From contig JBBDHG010000015.1 of assembly GCA_037951165.1 (NCBI GenBank), positions 9,962,501-10,026,500 of the forward strand: 64,000 bases of DNA, in the 5' to 3' direction. Under the pieces are notes generated by a model. The model was not told where the DNA came from. It ran no database searches and saw only the letters and a list, made by a program, of their open reading frames with translations. This stretch comes from Lophius americanus. Its lineage: Eukaryota > Chordata > Actinopteri > Lophiiformes > Lophiidae. The position numbers and the translations under genes were made by a program. Within the stretch, counting starts at the first letter, position 1. The number at the start of each line of letters is the position of its first letter. Positions 35,501-42,269 of the stretch are shown in pieces.

Positions 35501-38083
35501 GGTGACATACGCCTCAATCCACTCCCAAAGTCTGGGTTGGTTTCTGTTTTGTGGGACATGTGATTATATGTCTGTATGTGATTTTGGCAAACTATTAACT
35601 GTATTGCGTTCATCTTTTGTGTTTTTTTCTGTTCAGGATATTCATAATGACCCTATGCAATATATAATAACTGTATTTGTAGGCGCATCTTAATATTTGA
35701 CGCACCATTTAAACAGCAGTAAAATATTGGCATGGCATAGAATTTAGACAAGGTTTAATCATTTTATTTACACTCCCCTGTGTGCACCGATGTGTTATAT
35801 TTAATACCTGATGTAAGCACAGGGTATTGAAATGATATTGATTGATATTGATATTTTAGCATTTTGAGATTTGATCCAAATTTAAAGTGCGTTAAAAAAA
35901 TACAATGTATTATCATTATTAGTATTATTATTAGTATTATTATTATTAAATTGAGGGTTGAAGAAAATATAATATTTCTCACTGAAAAGTTGCAAAAAGT
36001 AAAAGTAAAGAGTAAAATAAAATGGATCAACTCAAGTAAGTAATAAGTACCTCAAAGTACAGTAACTTGAGTAAATGTACTTATTTACTGTCCACCACTT
36101 GAAAATGAAAACTCTATTGATCGAATTATGGGTTTGGCTACAAATGCTGTGAGCCTCTTTTACCGCTGGTAGAAGATAAAGCCCAAATTGCTGCATTACA
36201 TGAGTAGACTACACACAACAACAATAACTGGTTTAAAAATCTACACTATCAATAAATAGTTCTTAAACTATTAATTTTAATCGTGAATAATATAATCATC
36301 ATATATATAGTCCTATATATATATTCATATATATTTATTTTCAGAAAATCATATATAAAAATATATATATATCATATATATAATCATATATATATATATA
36401 TGAATATATATACACATATATATGAGAATATATATGTATGTATATGTATATATTCTGATATGTATATATCTATATGTATATATAGTCTCTCTCTTCATAT
36501 ATATATGTACCTTTAAAGAAATTGAAAACAGTTTCCTCATTTCAACCATTTTTTGGAGACCTACCAAAGAATTATTAGTCATACTCAAAGCCTTTCTGGG
36601 AAGTGTCATTAAAATCATTCCAGCAGGATTAAAAAAAACAAAAAACTTTCTTAAGAACAAACAGAAAAAAATGCAGATGAAAACATGAACTCACTGTTAG
36701 CAGAATGAGCATTATTGGTTTTAGCCCTTTCTGGAAATTTGGAAAAGACAAAGACATTGTCTCTGTCAAAGTGTTGTTTAGTTAAGTGACTTAATCTTTA
36801 AGTGGATACTAATCAATGGAATCCTGTTGACAGGAGTGATAAGCTCCGGTGGATGTGTGCTCTCACTCCAAACCGCCGTACGCGCTTCATGTCTACTAGC
36901 GCCGCCAAAACAGGTTGGACAGAATATCACACCCTCATTGTGCAAATTCTTCGACCCGCAGACATGAAGACATGAACGTAACCTCTTTGTGATGTACATC
37001 AGACTCTCCACAGGTGCAGTGTATCCAGTCATACTCATCTCAAGAGCCAGATGAACTCTCCATTGAAATGGCCGATGTCTTGAACCTCCTAGAGAGAACA
37101 GATGATGGTGTGTGGGAGCCTATTTCCTCATTTGAATATTTTGTTTGTGTGCCCATCTTCATGCGGATTGAGAGAAAGGGTGACAGATTGCTGAGGGACG
37201 AGCTGTGGTATTGCATGAGGGAAGTGTGGAGTATGTTAGGGGGTAGAGGATATTCATGAGGGCAACATAGCGGCAGTATGGTGTGCAGTAGAATTGAGGA
37301 ATGGGTTCAAGGTGAAGGTTGGACTGCATCAAGGATTGGCCCTGAGTCCGTACTTGTTTGCTAAGGTGATGGACAGTCTGACAGATGAGGCCAGGCAGGT
37401 CTCTCCATGGACTGTAGTAGAGAGAGCAGCGAAAAGCTGGAGGAAAACCTGTAGATGTGGAGTTACGAGCTGGAGATAAGAGGAATCAAGGTCAGTCGCA
37501 GCAAGACAGAATACATGCATGTGAATGAAATGGAGGCCATGGGACGGTGAGGATGGAAGGATAAGAAGTGAACAAGGTTTTCAGAGCAACGGGGAGTATG
37601 GGAAAGAGGTAAAGAAGCGAATGCCGGCAGGAGAAAAAGGGAAGACCAAGGAGGCGGTCTCTGGATGTGGTGAAAGAGGACATATGGTTGGTTTGTGTCA
37701 CAGACGATGTTAAGGACAGGTCACGACAGATGATCTGCCGCGACATGCCCTACAGGGAATCAACGAAGGAGCAAGATCCGTTATCATGTCAACTCTGGTC
37801 TTTGTGTGCCCTCTCTATTCTAGGCTGGATGATGGGTGAACGACTCCATGACGGTGAAAGGGGCTGGTTCCCTAAGCGATTAGTCGAGGAGATCCACAGC
37901 AAGGACGTCCGAGCCCAGAACTTGAGGGAGGCATTTAGGATTCAGCAAGCGCAGGAAGGTGGAGGAGGCTTGCAAACCGGCACCAGACTCGGTTTAAGGG
38001 TAGGGAGACGCACCCCAAAGGTCTCCAGCATCTCCAATGCTAGGACTGATCGGTCGGGGGATCGCGGTGACGTACAGCAGTAA
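7142..38083 (+). CDS. ngef: ngef (ephexin-1), Rho guanine nucleotide exchange factor, 15 coding exons
   Basis: Joined exons: 7142-7355, 17367-17472, 20438-20779, 20948-21012, 24206-24456, 29085-29245, 29329-29481, 32791-32920, 33047-33121, 34636-34725, 35061-35224, 35297-35455, 36834-36913, 37003-37107, 37824-38083. Every junction keeps frame, giving 784 residues against 710 in human NGEF. Seen: basic motif IRRNSRFYRSMRKK near residues 49-62, LYQEYRD at 245-251, DH domain about 327-515 with the PFQRITRLKLL helix at 462-472, PH about 530-655, SH3 about 668-722. Known for the family: ephexin-1 binds EphA4 and activates RhoA in growth cones, and the tyrosine in LYQEYRD is a Src-family target that raises activity. 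NGEF is preferred over ARHGEF5/15/16/19/26 because MFELVTSEASYYKSL, MSGPK in the PH domain, LEDQGQ-LANVF and PNRRT fit it best. All domains look intact. The least certain parts are the 5' end and exon 3, which is poorly conserved. Confidence 0.93.
7356..8189 (+). other. ngef intron 1, first part, nothing recognised
   Basis: AT-rich intronic DNA. No conserved frame or repeat recognised. Confidence 0.6.
8190..8735 (-). mobile_element. LINE ORF2 C-terminal remnant inside ngef intron 1
   Basis: On the minus strand 8533-8348 reads VYKALNGLGPTFISDLL, then PSRPLRLSGPGRLCAPRVRT and FSFWNIWNKL. It continues with a frame change as SPENCKPAPNPCSFKTKLKT. This is the C-terminal region found downstream of the reverse transcriptase in several fish non-LTR retrotransposons (KALNGLAPSYISDLL ... 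SLPENLRSA). It is decayed, with at least one frameshift, and no reverse transcriptase is attached. Confidence 0.7.
8736..10585 (+). other. ngef intron 1, AT-rich, nothing recognised
   Basis: Contains A runs (9452-9468) and T runs (9680-9692, 9985-9992). No exon-like segment or recognised repeat. Confidence 0.5.
10590..10725. repeat. fragment of common teleost SINE-like repeat
   Basis: ACTCCGGTTTCCTCCAACAG then TCCAAAAACATGCTGTATAG match the 3' portion of the tRNA-headed repeat seen more fully at 23552-23897. Confidence 0.65.
10780..11336 (+). other. GC-balanced segment in ngef intron 1, possible alternative first exon or enhancer
   Basis: From about 10780 the composition is clearly more balanced than in neighbouring intron DNA. 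Long frames are open on both strands (10801-11148 plus, 10782-11078 minus) with no recognisable domain. At 11336 a strong donor-like CTGCAG|GTGAGG follows. Mammalian NGEF has a shorter isoform, so an internal promoter is conceivable. That is inference. Confidence 0.25.
11700..12179. other. AT-rich intronic DNA
   Basis: Very AT-rich with A and T runs. Nothing recognised. Confidence 0.5.
12180..13344. mobile_element. 1.2-kb element with imperfect 38-bp terminal inverted repeats
   Basis: The left end ATGGAGGACCAAAAATGACA (12180) and the right end read in reverse, ATGGAGTACCAAAAATGACA (13344 backwards), are nearly identical. The inner flanks on both sides are (AATA)n-like arrays facing each other. 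A core near 12700-13070 is much less AT-rich and holds a 168-codon plus-strand frame (12618-13124) and a 105-codon minus-strand frame. I do not recognise either protein. It is probably a non-autonomous transposon that captured or joined another repeat. Confidence 0.6.
13441..13479. repeat. inverted repeat, 14-bp perfect stem with 4-nt loop
   Basis: CTTGCTGATACAAC (13444-13457) and GTTGTATCAGCAAG (13462-13475) are exact complements around AGAG. The stem extends outward by three more pairs (GTT/AAC) past a one-base bulge. Confidence 0.85.
13845..14165 (+). mobile_element. Tc1-like transposon fragment (family A)
   Basis: AATTGTGATGGCTAGACAGC, then TGGTTGGGTGTTCCCAGTGT and a GGGAGAACTGGTTATCAACG stretch, encode the decayed N-terminal helix-turn-helix of a Tc1-type transposase (pattern QIVMAR...VGCSQCAV). 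The frame is interrupted, for example by stops around 14080. Confidence 0.7.
14166..16674 (+). other. ngef intron 1, nothing recognised
   Basis: Mostly AT-rich. 15230-15800 is especially so. The short frames at 14194-14517 and 14752-15033 show no recognisable domain. Confidence 0.5.
16675..16870 (+). repeat. SINE-like repeat, decayed copy
   Basis: TAGCTGGTAGCATTGCGGTT, GGCTCAAATCCC (B-box-like) and CTTCCTCCCACAGTCCAAAA match in order the tRNA-headed repeat at 23552-23897. Confidence 0.7.
17367..17472 (+). CDS. ngef: ngef coding exon 2
   Basis: Acceptor CTCTCTAG and donor ACG|GTGAGT are both strong. It enters at phase 1 and leaves at phase 2. It encodes a Ser/Pro-rich linker (SSPSNAGVSPSNAALPSKSP). 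There is little similarity to mammals, as expected for this disordered region, so the support is frame and splice sites. Confidence 0.8.
17709..17860 (+). repeat. dispersed teleost repeat (TTTATTTATACAGCGCC type)
   Basis: CACTTTTATTTATACAGCGC followed by GAGCAGGTCTAGAAAATCTT and AAACCAGTTAACCCAGCAGA matches a repeat head very common in teleost introns. Confidence 0.6.
18345..18605 (+). repeat. unclassified dispersed repeat, copy 1 of 3
   Basis: Shares, in order, the blocks 'catcaacctaaaaacgtcaa', 'gtgttcagt', 'catggaggcctccatggaag', 'attttattccatttattcaa' and 'gatatcc' with copies at 20030-20345 and 52430-52620. The 60-90-codon frames here are not conserved between copies. Confidence 0.6.
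19095..19395 (+). mobile_element. Tc1-like transposon fragment (family A)
   Basis: AGCTGAAGTCAGAATAGCAA, GAACATTTTGTCCTGAAGTT GATGTGTTG and ACTACACGTCTTGTTGGGTT match the 5' part of the family-A element. The transposase frame is destroyed. Confidence 0.65.
19574..19660 (-). mobile_element. LINE 3' end (teleost type), with tandem GATAAA and TTGCAA repeats
   Basis: Read on the minus strand, CAATTTCCCCATTGTGGGAC then TAATAAAGGCTATCTTTATC is the well-known 3' terminus of teleost non-LTR elements. The tail is the (TATCTT)n array at 19577-19599. Beside it, TTGCAATTGAAA is repeated about three times. Confidence 0.75.
20030..20345 (+). repeat. unclassified dispersed repeat, copy 2 of 3
   Basis: Contains 'cttcaacctacaaatgtaaa', 'caagtgttcagt', 'gctgccatggaggg', 'attttattccatccattcaa' and 'agagacatcc', matching copy 1 in order. 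It ends 93 bases before ngef exon 3, with the AT-rich tail GCACTGCACCTTTAA. Confidence 0.6.
20438..20779 (+). CDS. ngef: ngef coding exon 3 (variable Ser/Gly-rich linker)
   Basis: Acceptor TTTGATTAATGCAG, donor CACAG|GTCAGA. Its 342 nt keep phase 2 from exon 2 into exon 4 with no stop codon. It encodes a low-complexity linker with GVVGGGSS and AAASSSRHSD. Using the AG seven bases downstream (20443-20444) instead would shift the frame into a stop. The protein is not recognisably conserved. The call rests on phase fit, splice signals and position. Confidence 0.7.
20948..21012 (+). CDS. ngef: ngef coding exon 4
   Basis: A 65-nt exon between a strong pyrimidine tract with acceptor (CTTTCTCCTAAG) and donor ATTG|GTGAGC. 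It encodes SHSLNIIKNI, the counterpart of the SWRNLIEQIG segment that precedes LLYQEYRD in mammalian NGEF. Intron 3 before it is only 168 bp. Confidence 0.82.
21013..22236 (+). other. ngef intron 4, first part
   Basis: AT-rich with no recognised repeat. A 10-bp perfect inverted repeat (CTTTTATTAG / CTAATAAAAG, 4-nt loop) lies at 21359-21382. Confidence 0.5.
22237..22286. repeat. (TA)n-(TG)n microsatellite
   Basis: About 20 TA units followed by about five TG units. It makes spurious Tyr-Ile-rich frames on both strands. Confidence 0.95.
22826..22851. repeat. 26-bp perfect palindrome
   Basis: AAGAAATATCTAA / TTAGATATTTCTT read identically on both strands with no spacer, centred between 22838 and 22839. 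It lies within ngef intron 4. Confidence 0.9.
23479..23519. repeat. (ATT)n microsatellite
   Basis: About 13 uninterrupted ATT units, located 30 bases before the SINE-like repeat. Confidence 0.95.
23552..23897 (+). repeat. tRNA-headed SINE-like teleost repeat, best-preserved copy
   Basis: GTGGTGCAGTGGTTAGCACC (A-box region) and CAGGTTCAAATTCACC (B-box region) start a repeat followed by GTTTTCTACGGCAACTCCAG, CTTCCTCCCACAGTCC, GTAGGAATGAGTGTGAGTGG and GACAGGATAAGCGGTTT-like 3' sequence. It is a family I recognise as abundant in teleosts. The 80-107-codon frames on both strands across it are shadows. Confidence 0.8.
24206..24456 (+). CDS. ngef: ngef coding exon 5 (tyrosine regulatory motif, pre-DH segment)
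   Basis: Acceptor CACCATCCAG, donor AGAG|GTGAGT. It begins with FLYQEYRD, the ephexin motif holding the regulatory tyrosine (Y179 in long human NGEF). It ends with LWQNLDVVQASGLLNKL and the KEI-MQE helix that leads into the DH domain. The middle is a Ser/Thr-rich linker. Confidence 0.93.
24457..25700 (+). other. ngef intron 5, first part, nothing recognised
   Basis: No exon-like frame or recognised repeat. A T run lies at 25279-25288. Confidence 0.5.
25701..26249. mobile_element. 0.55-kb non-autonomous DNA transposon with 22-bp terminal inverted repeats
   Basis: The left end ATGGCTACATTCACACTGCA then GG, and the right end read backwards (ATGGCTACGTTCACACTGCA then GG), differ by one base. 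Internal CGGATACGCATCTGA and GGACAACCACGC blocks are moderately GC-rich. No transposase is present. AT lies at both outer edges and may be part of the repeat or a short target duplication. Confidence 0.8.
26479..26548. repeat. (AAT)n microsatellite
   Basis: Around 20 AAT units with a few interruptions. It generates a spurious poly-Asn frame. Confidence 0.95.
26549..27240 (+). repeat. dispersed teleost repeat ('aggggccctga' family)
   Basis: Contains CAGCACTTTTAAGAATAATA, CAGGCAGGGAGTTGGAGAGA then TGAGGGGCCCTGACTAAAAA, GGTAGCCAGTGAAGAGAGGA and GAGCTGCTGCGTTCTTATCA. These blocks occur in this order in a repeat common in fish introns. The block 'agccagtg...' also resembles 8568-8665. Confidence 0.6.
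27241..28495 (+). other. ngef intron 5, nothing recognised
   Basis: Low-complexity AT-rich DNA. No recognisable frame. Confidence 0.5.
28500..29025 (+). mobile_element. Tc1-like transposon (family A), longest copy, in ngef intron 5
   Basis: From GCTATAACATTCTAACCACT through CAGTGGGTGACATAGATTCT, CAGATTGTGGTGTCTAACTG, AATGCTGGTTCTGACCGAAC to CAGCACAATATTAGGCGGGT and TTTTAATGTTATGGCTTATT. The transposase N-terminal region is recognisable, but the middle and catalytic part are deleted. It ends about 50 bases before ngef exon 6. Confidence 0.75.
29085..29245 (+). CDS. ngef: ngef coding exon 6 (DH domain start)
   Basis: Acceptor TTGTTTCTGTAG, donor GAAAG|GTTTGG. It encodes AMFELVTSEASYYKSL (conserved region 1 of the RhoGEF domain) through LFSNIEEVMKASER. 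The exon-intron boundary matches the expected ephexin break before FL-DLEHR. Confidence 0.96.
29329..29481 (+). CDS. ngef: ngef coding exon 7 (DH domain)
   Basis: Follows an 83-bp intron. Acceptor TTTTTCCAG, donor ATCTT|GTAAGT. It encodes FLMDLEHRSEESILISDVCD and the following helix with KHFSVFIKYVINQGYQEK, central DH helices that closely match NGEF. Confidence 0.96.
29532..29595. repeat. perfect 30-bp hairpin, 4-nt loop, in ngef intron 7
   Basis: TTTCGGGGACACTGTACACC TATGCTGTCG (29532-29561) is the exact reverse complement of 29566-29595, with GGGA between. The 5' arm begins 51 bases after the exon 7 boundary. A related, shorter hairpin is at 59767-59810. Confidence 0.95.
29596..32500 (+). 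other. ngef intron 7, nothing recognised
   Basis: AT-rich. The longest frame (29800-30273 plus, 157 codons) has no recognisable domain and atypical composition, so it is not called. Confidence 0.5.
32560..32670 (+). mobile_element. possible LINE 3' end
   Basis: GTGCGAATTTATGGGAAAAT followed by GAATAAAGTATTTATCTATC resembles the AATAAAGT...(TATC)n termini of fish non-LTR elements. Short and uncertain. Confidence 0.3.
32791..32920 (+). CDS. ngef: ngef coding exon 8 (DH conserved region 3), followed by a GC donor
   Basis: Acceptor ATTGTGCAG. It encodes SFRETMAALENYP and then FLILPFQRITRLKLLIQ, the most conserved RhoGEF helix, which contacts the GTPase. The exon ends CAG and the intron starts GCGAGT, so this is a GC-AG intron. 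Exon 9 continues in frame with NILKKAEE as in mammals, so the boundary is secure. Confidence 0.95.
32921..33046 (+). other. GC-AG intron (ngef intron 8)
   Basis: The intron starts GCGAGT after an exon ending ACAG and finishes TTTCATTTAACAG. Both exons fit the conserved protein (LLIQ|NIL) with no spare bases, so no GT donor can replace the GC. Confidence 0.93.
33047..33121 (+). CDS. ngef: ngef coding exon 9 (DH domain)
   Basis: A 75-nt, phase 0-0 exon between TTTAACAG and GTGAGC. It encodes 25 residues, NILKKAEENSERE through KAHQQLEQ, matching the VQNILKRVEERSERE region of NGEF. Confidence 0.94.
33122..34635 (+). other. ngef intron 9
   Basis: Contains a more GC-balanced stretch (33590-34020) with open frames in several phases but no recognisable domain, perhaps an old repeat. 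A perfect 13-bp hairpin lies at 34439-34473. 34545-34590 is a short TTCTATT-type tract. Confidence 0.5.
34439..34473. repeat. perfect 13-bp inverted repeat with 9-nt loop
   Basis: AATTTTCAACTCT (34439-34451) and AGAGTTGAAAATT (34461-34473) are exact complements around GTAGGGACA. Confidence 0.9.
34636..34725 (+). CDS. ngef: ngef coding exon 10 (DH C-terminus and DH-PH linker)
   Basis: A 90-nt, phase 0-0 exon between CTTCCTCAG and GTAAAC. It encodes CNEGVRKMGRTEELISIEKT, the last DH helix and the linker, nearly identical to mammalian NGEF. Confidence 0.95.
35061..35224 (+). CDS. ngef: ngef coding exon 11 (PH domain N-terminal half)
   Basis: Acceptor ATCCCTCCAG, donor CCGG|GTAAGC. It encodes SVPIISHSRWLLKKGE, then MSGPKSTRTMRSRKLY and VYLFLFNNLLLVTKR, the first PH strands. 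MSGPK with the following Arg-rich stretch is specific to NGEF among ephexins. Confidence 0.95.
35297..35455 (+). CDS. ngef: ngef coding exon 12 (PH domain C-terminal half)
   Basis: Follows a 72-bp intron, the smallest in the gene. Acceptor GTTATCAG, donor GCAT|GTGAGT. It encodes RFHVLDSCTRSMLRTEDLED, GQQLANVFNLKLLEN and YMLKTSS, matching the NGEF PH strands. Confidence 0.95.
35895..35948. repeat. imperfect (ATT)n tract
   Basis: ATT/AGTATT repeats interrupted by G, in ngef intron 12. Confidence 0.8.
35985..36103. mobile_element. fragment of 'acttgagtaaatgtac' teleost transposon
   Basis: AAAAGTAAAAGTAAAGAGTA, ACCTCAAAGTACAGTAACTT then GAGTAAATGTACTTATTTAC and TGTCCACCACTT form one end of the same family as 5330-6092. 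Confidence 0.65.
36283..36510. repeat. TA/CATA-rich low-complexity block
   Basis: Long run of TATATA, CATATATAT and TGTATATA, many parts self-complementary. Frames across it are spurious. Confidence 0.9.
36834..36913 (+). CDS. ngef: ngef coding exon 13 (PH C-terminal helix)
   Basis: Acceptor GTTGACAG, donor ACAG|GTTGGA. It encodes SDKLRWMCALTPNRRTRFMS, the C-terminal PH helix with its conserved Trp, followed by a short linker. An 89-bp intron follows. Confidence 0.94.
37003..37107 (+). CDS. ngef: ngef coding exon 14 (SH3 domain N-terminal half)
   Basis: The acceptor is TACATCAG at 37001-37002, not the AG at 37012-37013, which would break the frame. It encodes DSPQVQCIQSYSSQEPDELS and ADVLNLLERTDDG, the first half of the SH3 domain. 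Donor ATG|GTGTGT. Confidence 0.94.
37155..37785 (+). mobile_element. LINE reverse transcriptase remnant (RTE-like) in ngef intron 14
   Basis: Reads, with frameshifts and deletions, GDRLLRDELWYCMREVW, then FKVKVGLHQGLALSPYLFAK and VMDSLTDEARQVSPWT, then VSRSKTEYM, GEYGKEVKKRMPAG and DRSRQMICRDMP. This order matches a common fish LINE (GLHQGSALSPYLF...VMDRLTDEVRQESPWT...SRSKTEYM...KEVKKRVQAG). The catalytic FADD box is missing through an internal deletion. The 3' end is near GGAATCAACGAAGGAGCAAG. It is in the same orientation as ngef. Confidence 0.85.
37824..38083 (+). CDS. ngef: ngef coding exon 15 (SH3 C-terminal half and tail, stop)
   Basis: Acceptor CTATTCTAG. It encodes GWMMGERLHDGERGWFP completing the SH3 domain, then EEIHSKDVRAQNLREAFRI, then a basic Gly/Arg/Ser-rich tail ending at TAA (38081-38083). 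The tail is longer than in human NGEF and poorly conserved. Confidence 0.93.
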
Positions 38084-38484
38084 ATCAGTACCAGTGACGG
38101 GCGTCACCGTCCACATCCATATGCTCTGACCGAAAAATATTCAGGATCCATGTGATTTAATTCTACATGAATCAAAGTGCATCTCGTCACTTTGATTTCC
38201 ACTTAGCAATGTGGTCTCAATGATGAGGAAAATGATTACAGCAAGTTAATAACCTTGCACAAACGATGCTGCATGTCTAATTAAATGTGTGCTGAGGGAA
38301 TTTGTGGACCCCCACACTTAAGTGCTTGTGTGTGTGGATGGCACAGACACTACCATAAAGGTACTGAAAACATCCTTTGGCTCCATGGTTTAAAACCTTG
38401 AATTGTTTAATTTCATTGTAAAATAGTGTAAAATAACTTAATTTTATCTGAAACTCATAATGAAAAGTGTTGAGTATGTAGTGT

Positions 38485-39020
38485 AATAAATATGTGGAGT
38501 ACTATTTTATAAAAATTACCAGTGATGAATAAAAATGTCATAAAATTGCCTATAAATATTCAAATAAAAGAGTGAAACTTCACTCAAAACATTAGTTTAG
38601 GAGCATGCAATTAGAATCAGACTTGAACAGTTGCTGTAAAAGGTTGGTAAACTATGGAAAAGCAGTAATCAGCTTGCCGTCATCATTGCCAGATATAGAC
38701 TAATTAGATTTGTGTTGACAATTATGGCTTCTTTACAATGTAGGATCAGTAATGATCCTACATCCTACATTTCATGACACTTAAGTTTATGATCAGTTAT
38801 CTCATTTTAATTAACTGAGATATAGACCTTGCGTCTTTGCTCATGCATTTTCTCAGGTCTCATTCGTCTTTCCATCGATCAATGAGCGAGGAACAAGAGG
38901 CTGTGGGTTAGCACAGATAGCAGACTGTATAGGGATACAGTCAAATCAAAGAGTTATGAGTGAGGAAATCGCTCTACTTTTACCGAGTGACTTAAGCATG
39001 TTGTTAGCTGCGGCAATAAA
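38485..39020 (+). promoter_or_regulatory. candidate ngef polyadenylation signals
   Basis: AATAAA hexamers lie on the coding strand at 38485-38490, 38528-38533 and 39015-39020, from 400 to 940 bases after the ngef stop. The last has a GT-rich stretch just after it (TTTTTGTCTTTGTG). Which one is used cannot be told from sequence. Confidence 0.35.
38739..38763. repeat. inverted repeat with 4-nt loop downstream of the ngef stop
   Basis: TGTAGGATCA (38739-38748) pairs with TGATCCTACA (38753-38762) around GTAA, and one further A-T pair (38738/38763) extends the stem to 11 bp. It lies within the possible ngef 3' UTR. Confidence 0.8.
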
Positions 39021-39099
39021 GCTTTTTGTCTTTGTGCAACACACACATGGTGTAAACCTTCCAAAAAAATAAAACTGAGGGTAATACGCCTTTCACAAT

Positions 39100-42000
39100 A
39101 CACAACTATTCAATGAGGGGCTGGTGGGTCTTTGTACTGTTCCACTGTTCCGTTTAAATGCAACATAACCATAATTCTGCCTCTGACACAGCAGATGAAG
39201 TAGTAACAGATGTGATTCAGATATCTGTGCAAACACGAGGTGCGTAGGCAGGACAGGGCTATGATATTTTGACAATGTTTTTCGAAGAGCAAGAGACGAA
39301 AGAAAACAAATCATCCATTCATACTGCCCACTATGGTCCAAAATTGTGGATCCAATGAAGGAAGCCCATGATCTTTTATGCAACACCAAGAAAACCTGAA
39401 ATAAGCTTTTTGAAGACAAAAATTGAGAGTATTATTTTGCAGGGTGTCATGAGTCTGTGAGGGGCGGGCCTTGGACTCTCCATAGGAAGGTCAAGGTGAA
39501 TGATCACCTGAAAGAAAATGTTGCACATTTCAAAGATAAATAAAAAGTAAATAACATGACAGTGAGATGTATCTCAATTTTCAGGTAATTAGTGTCCATA
39601 CAGTGCCATTGAATAATGATGCTCGCCTATGAGGAGTGTCATCCTACTGGTTTCGTCTGAACTGTCTGGTAAGAGAGGCTGCTGCTGGAAAGGCTTAATT
39701 AAATTTTTCCTCAAAAGAATTGGAATGTGAATTTGTGCACAACTCCATGATCCTTTCCAAGTTAATATTTTTTCCCATTGGCATTGATACAAGTAGACCG
39801 TTTTCACTCTCTGCAGCCTCAGTTCTCTGTCAGAGAATAAAGTACTCTCTTTGAGTTAACTTTCGGGTCGATAGTATTTGATACTCAAATGAAGGTTCGG
39901 TGCCGAATGTCAATTGAACCTTCGATTAAATTCATAATAAGTGATATACTCACACAAAAACACACAGGCGCAATTGATAAATCCCGAAATAGTAATGAAA
40001 TCCAAAATAGCTGCAGTTTGTCATAATGTGTGAATCAATGAGCATGATTATAAAGCATGTATGTCTTTAAATCAGATGGACAGCGATTCAGACGTTCAAT
40101 ATTCAAAGCAGAGATTTAAAAAAAAATTAATTGTTATTGCACTTTGTAAAATGTAAATTATTGTTTATAAAAACAAGAAAGTGTCCAACTCTCGTGTCAA
40201 GTTGTTTGTTCTATTTATTTTCTTCCTCCAAATCCACAGTAGTCCTTTTCCCAGGAAAATTCAATGTTGGAGCAAATGTACACATACTACGTACAGTGCT
40301 GTCAAAAATCTCCTGATATCTTCTACTGTGTGTACGTCACACTAAACGTTTCATATGCTTAAACTAAATGTACCCGAGTTAACTTTTTTAATCTCTATTT
40401 ATTTCCATTACTCAAAAGGGCCATCAAGAAACTAAATCGCCAGCTTGAAAAATATTTTATTTCTCCTGAACACATTATCAATTTGTCTCACCGCATGTGG
40501 TCTCTGAGACCCTCCAACAAAAGGCTTACCACACCATCACTGACCCACTACCAAACCGGTTATGCTGGACGATGTTGCAGGCAGCAAAGCATTCACCGCA
40601 TCTCCAGACCCGGCCATGTCCGTCACAGGAGCTCAGTGTGAACCTGCTCTCATCTTTGAAGGGGGCACCAATGATGAACATGCCAATGATGGTTTTCTTT
40701 TGCAAACTCTAATCCAGCTGCACAATGCTGACCTGTGAGGAAAGGACCCACTCCAGAAGGTTGCACACTCATGGAGTCTGTAGCTGACAGTTTGTTTGTA
40801 AACATGCACACAAGTATCCTGCTGGTCATTTTGTAGGGCTCTGGAAATGCTTCTCTAGTTCCTTGTCACACAAAGGAGCAGTTAGAGGCCCCACCCCCTA
40901 GTTGTTAAACCACTAAGGTCCTGTCCAGATCTCCTCCTCTTAGGAGTAGACTCCTGGTATCACCTGTGGGTGTCTTTCAGAAAGGGGTGAATTTAATGGA
41001 CCTTTTGGAAGTTTTTCTTGAATATCCCGTTAAAAATGTATGCATCAAAGGAACATCTCTCCTGGTAAAGGGGAGAATCTCCAACTTTTCTCTGGCACAC
41101 TCAGCATTGACAGTCCACAAGTTCAGTTTTATTGTTTTCTTTTATTTAGACAAACCCAAATAAAAGGCACATAAAACATTGCTCATATGTTTCCATAATA
41201 TTTCTCAAATGGACATACATTTAAAAAAAATGTAGGAATGTTTTACCTTTCTGCTAATCAGAAAGCCTAGCCTTTGTATGTACAAAAATTACCATTGTTA
41301 ATGTTCTAATACAAAAAAGATTTTATAAAAGTTGTTTTCTTGCATGTGTCTGTCGTAACTAACACGTCCTCTCAACTAAAATGGTTTGTACAAAGATATA
41401 CATTCATTTGCCTTCACATCTGCCAAACTCATCACACAAACACAGAAAATAATACAAAAGTTATTTTTTAAATCATTATTTGGCCAAATTATTACTTTGT
41501 TGTTCACATTAGGTTGGAGTCAAATAAAGGACAAACAACAAAAACTAGTTGTGAAATGTCACTGATACATACACATGACCTCAAAGACCTCGTGCTGCCA
41601 GGTGGTTCCTGAAGATTTACTTGACAATCATTAGGTGAGAATTTAAAAAAATAAATCACAACAAGGTTTGGCTGTTGGACTCACGAAGGCTTCCTTAACA
41701 AAAACGATTCCGTCGCTTCCAGACGAGGGAGCGTTCTTGCGTGAGGAAAAGTCAGGCACACTTTGTTTACAGCCGCTAGAGAAGGACAAATGACATCAGA
41801 CACTTCCTTCCACCCTAATTTTTTTTTAGTGTTTTGTTTTCATTAGAAAAAATATCTCTAGCCTTCTAATAACATTGCTTAACTCAAACCTACACTGGAC
41901 ATGCTCGGTCATCCACATGCAATATTGGAATAAAAAAATAAAGATGGGAAAAAGATCATAATGCCATTCCACATTAGAACATTTCTTTTGGTGGACAGGT

Positions 42001-42260
42001 GAACTGTAAAAAATATAAACTAACCTTAATGCCCCTCTAAGTACCACACTCCTGTAGTGTAAACAATCTATAGTTTGCTGCAAGTGCTTCAGATTCCTGC
42101 GCTGTAAAGAGGCCTTGAACGACACAAATGTTTCACATCGACCAACTAACTCATTAATGTGACTCAGATGCAGGCTGGCGGTTGTTCCGACTTGTTCAGC
42201 TGCACCCTTGAGCTCGTGTTCTGCAAACCTGATCTGTATTTGTCCATGTCCAACGTCTCA
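39100..42260. other. intergenic between ngef and vezf1, first part
   Basis: Nothing recognised with confidence. 40490-40980 is less AT-rich (CCGCATCTCCAGACCCGGCC, TCTCCTCCTCTTAGGAGTAG) and may be an old repeat. The frames 39093-39419 (minus) and 40497-40712 (plus) have no recognisable domain. Confidence 0.45.
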
Positions 42261-42269
42261 AAGAGGACC

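Noticed and set aside
36283..36688. Frames of 77-103 codons rich in Ile/Tyr/His
   Set aside because: Produced by the TA/CATA low-complexity block.
37012..37013. AG considered as acceptor of ngef exon 14 (before GTGCAGTGT)
   Set aside because: It would break frame with exon 13. The AG eleven bases upstream restores D-S-P-Q-V-Q-C, matching mammalian NGEF.
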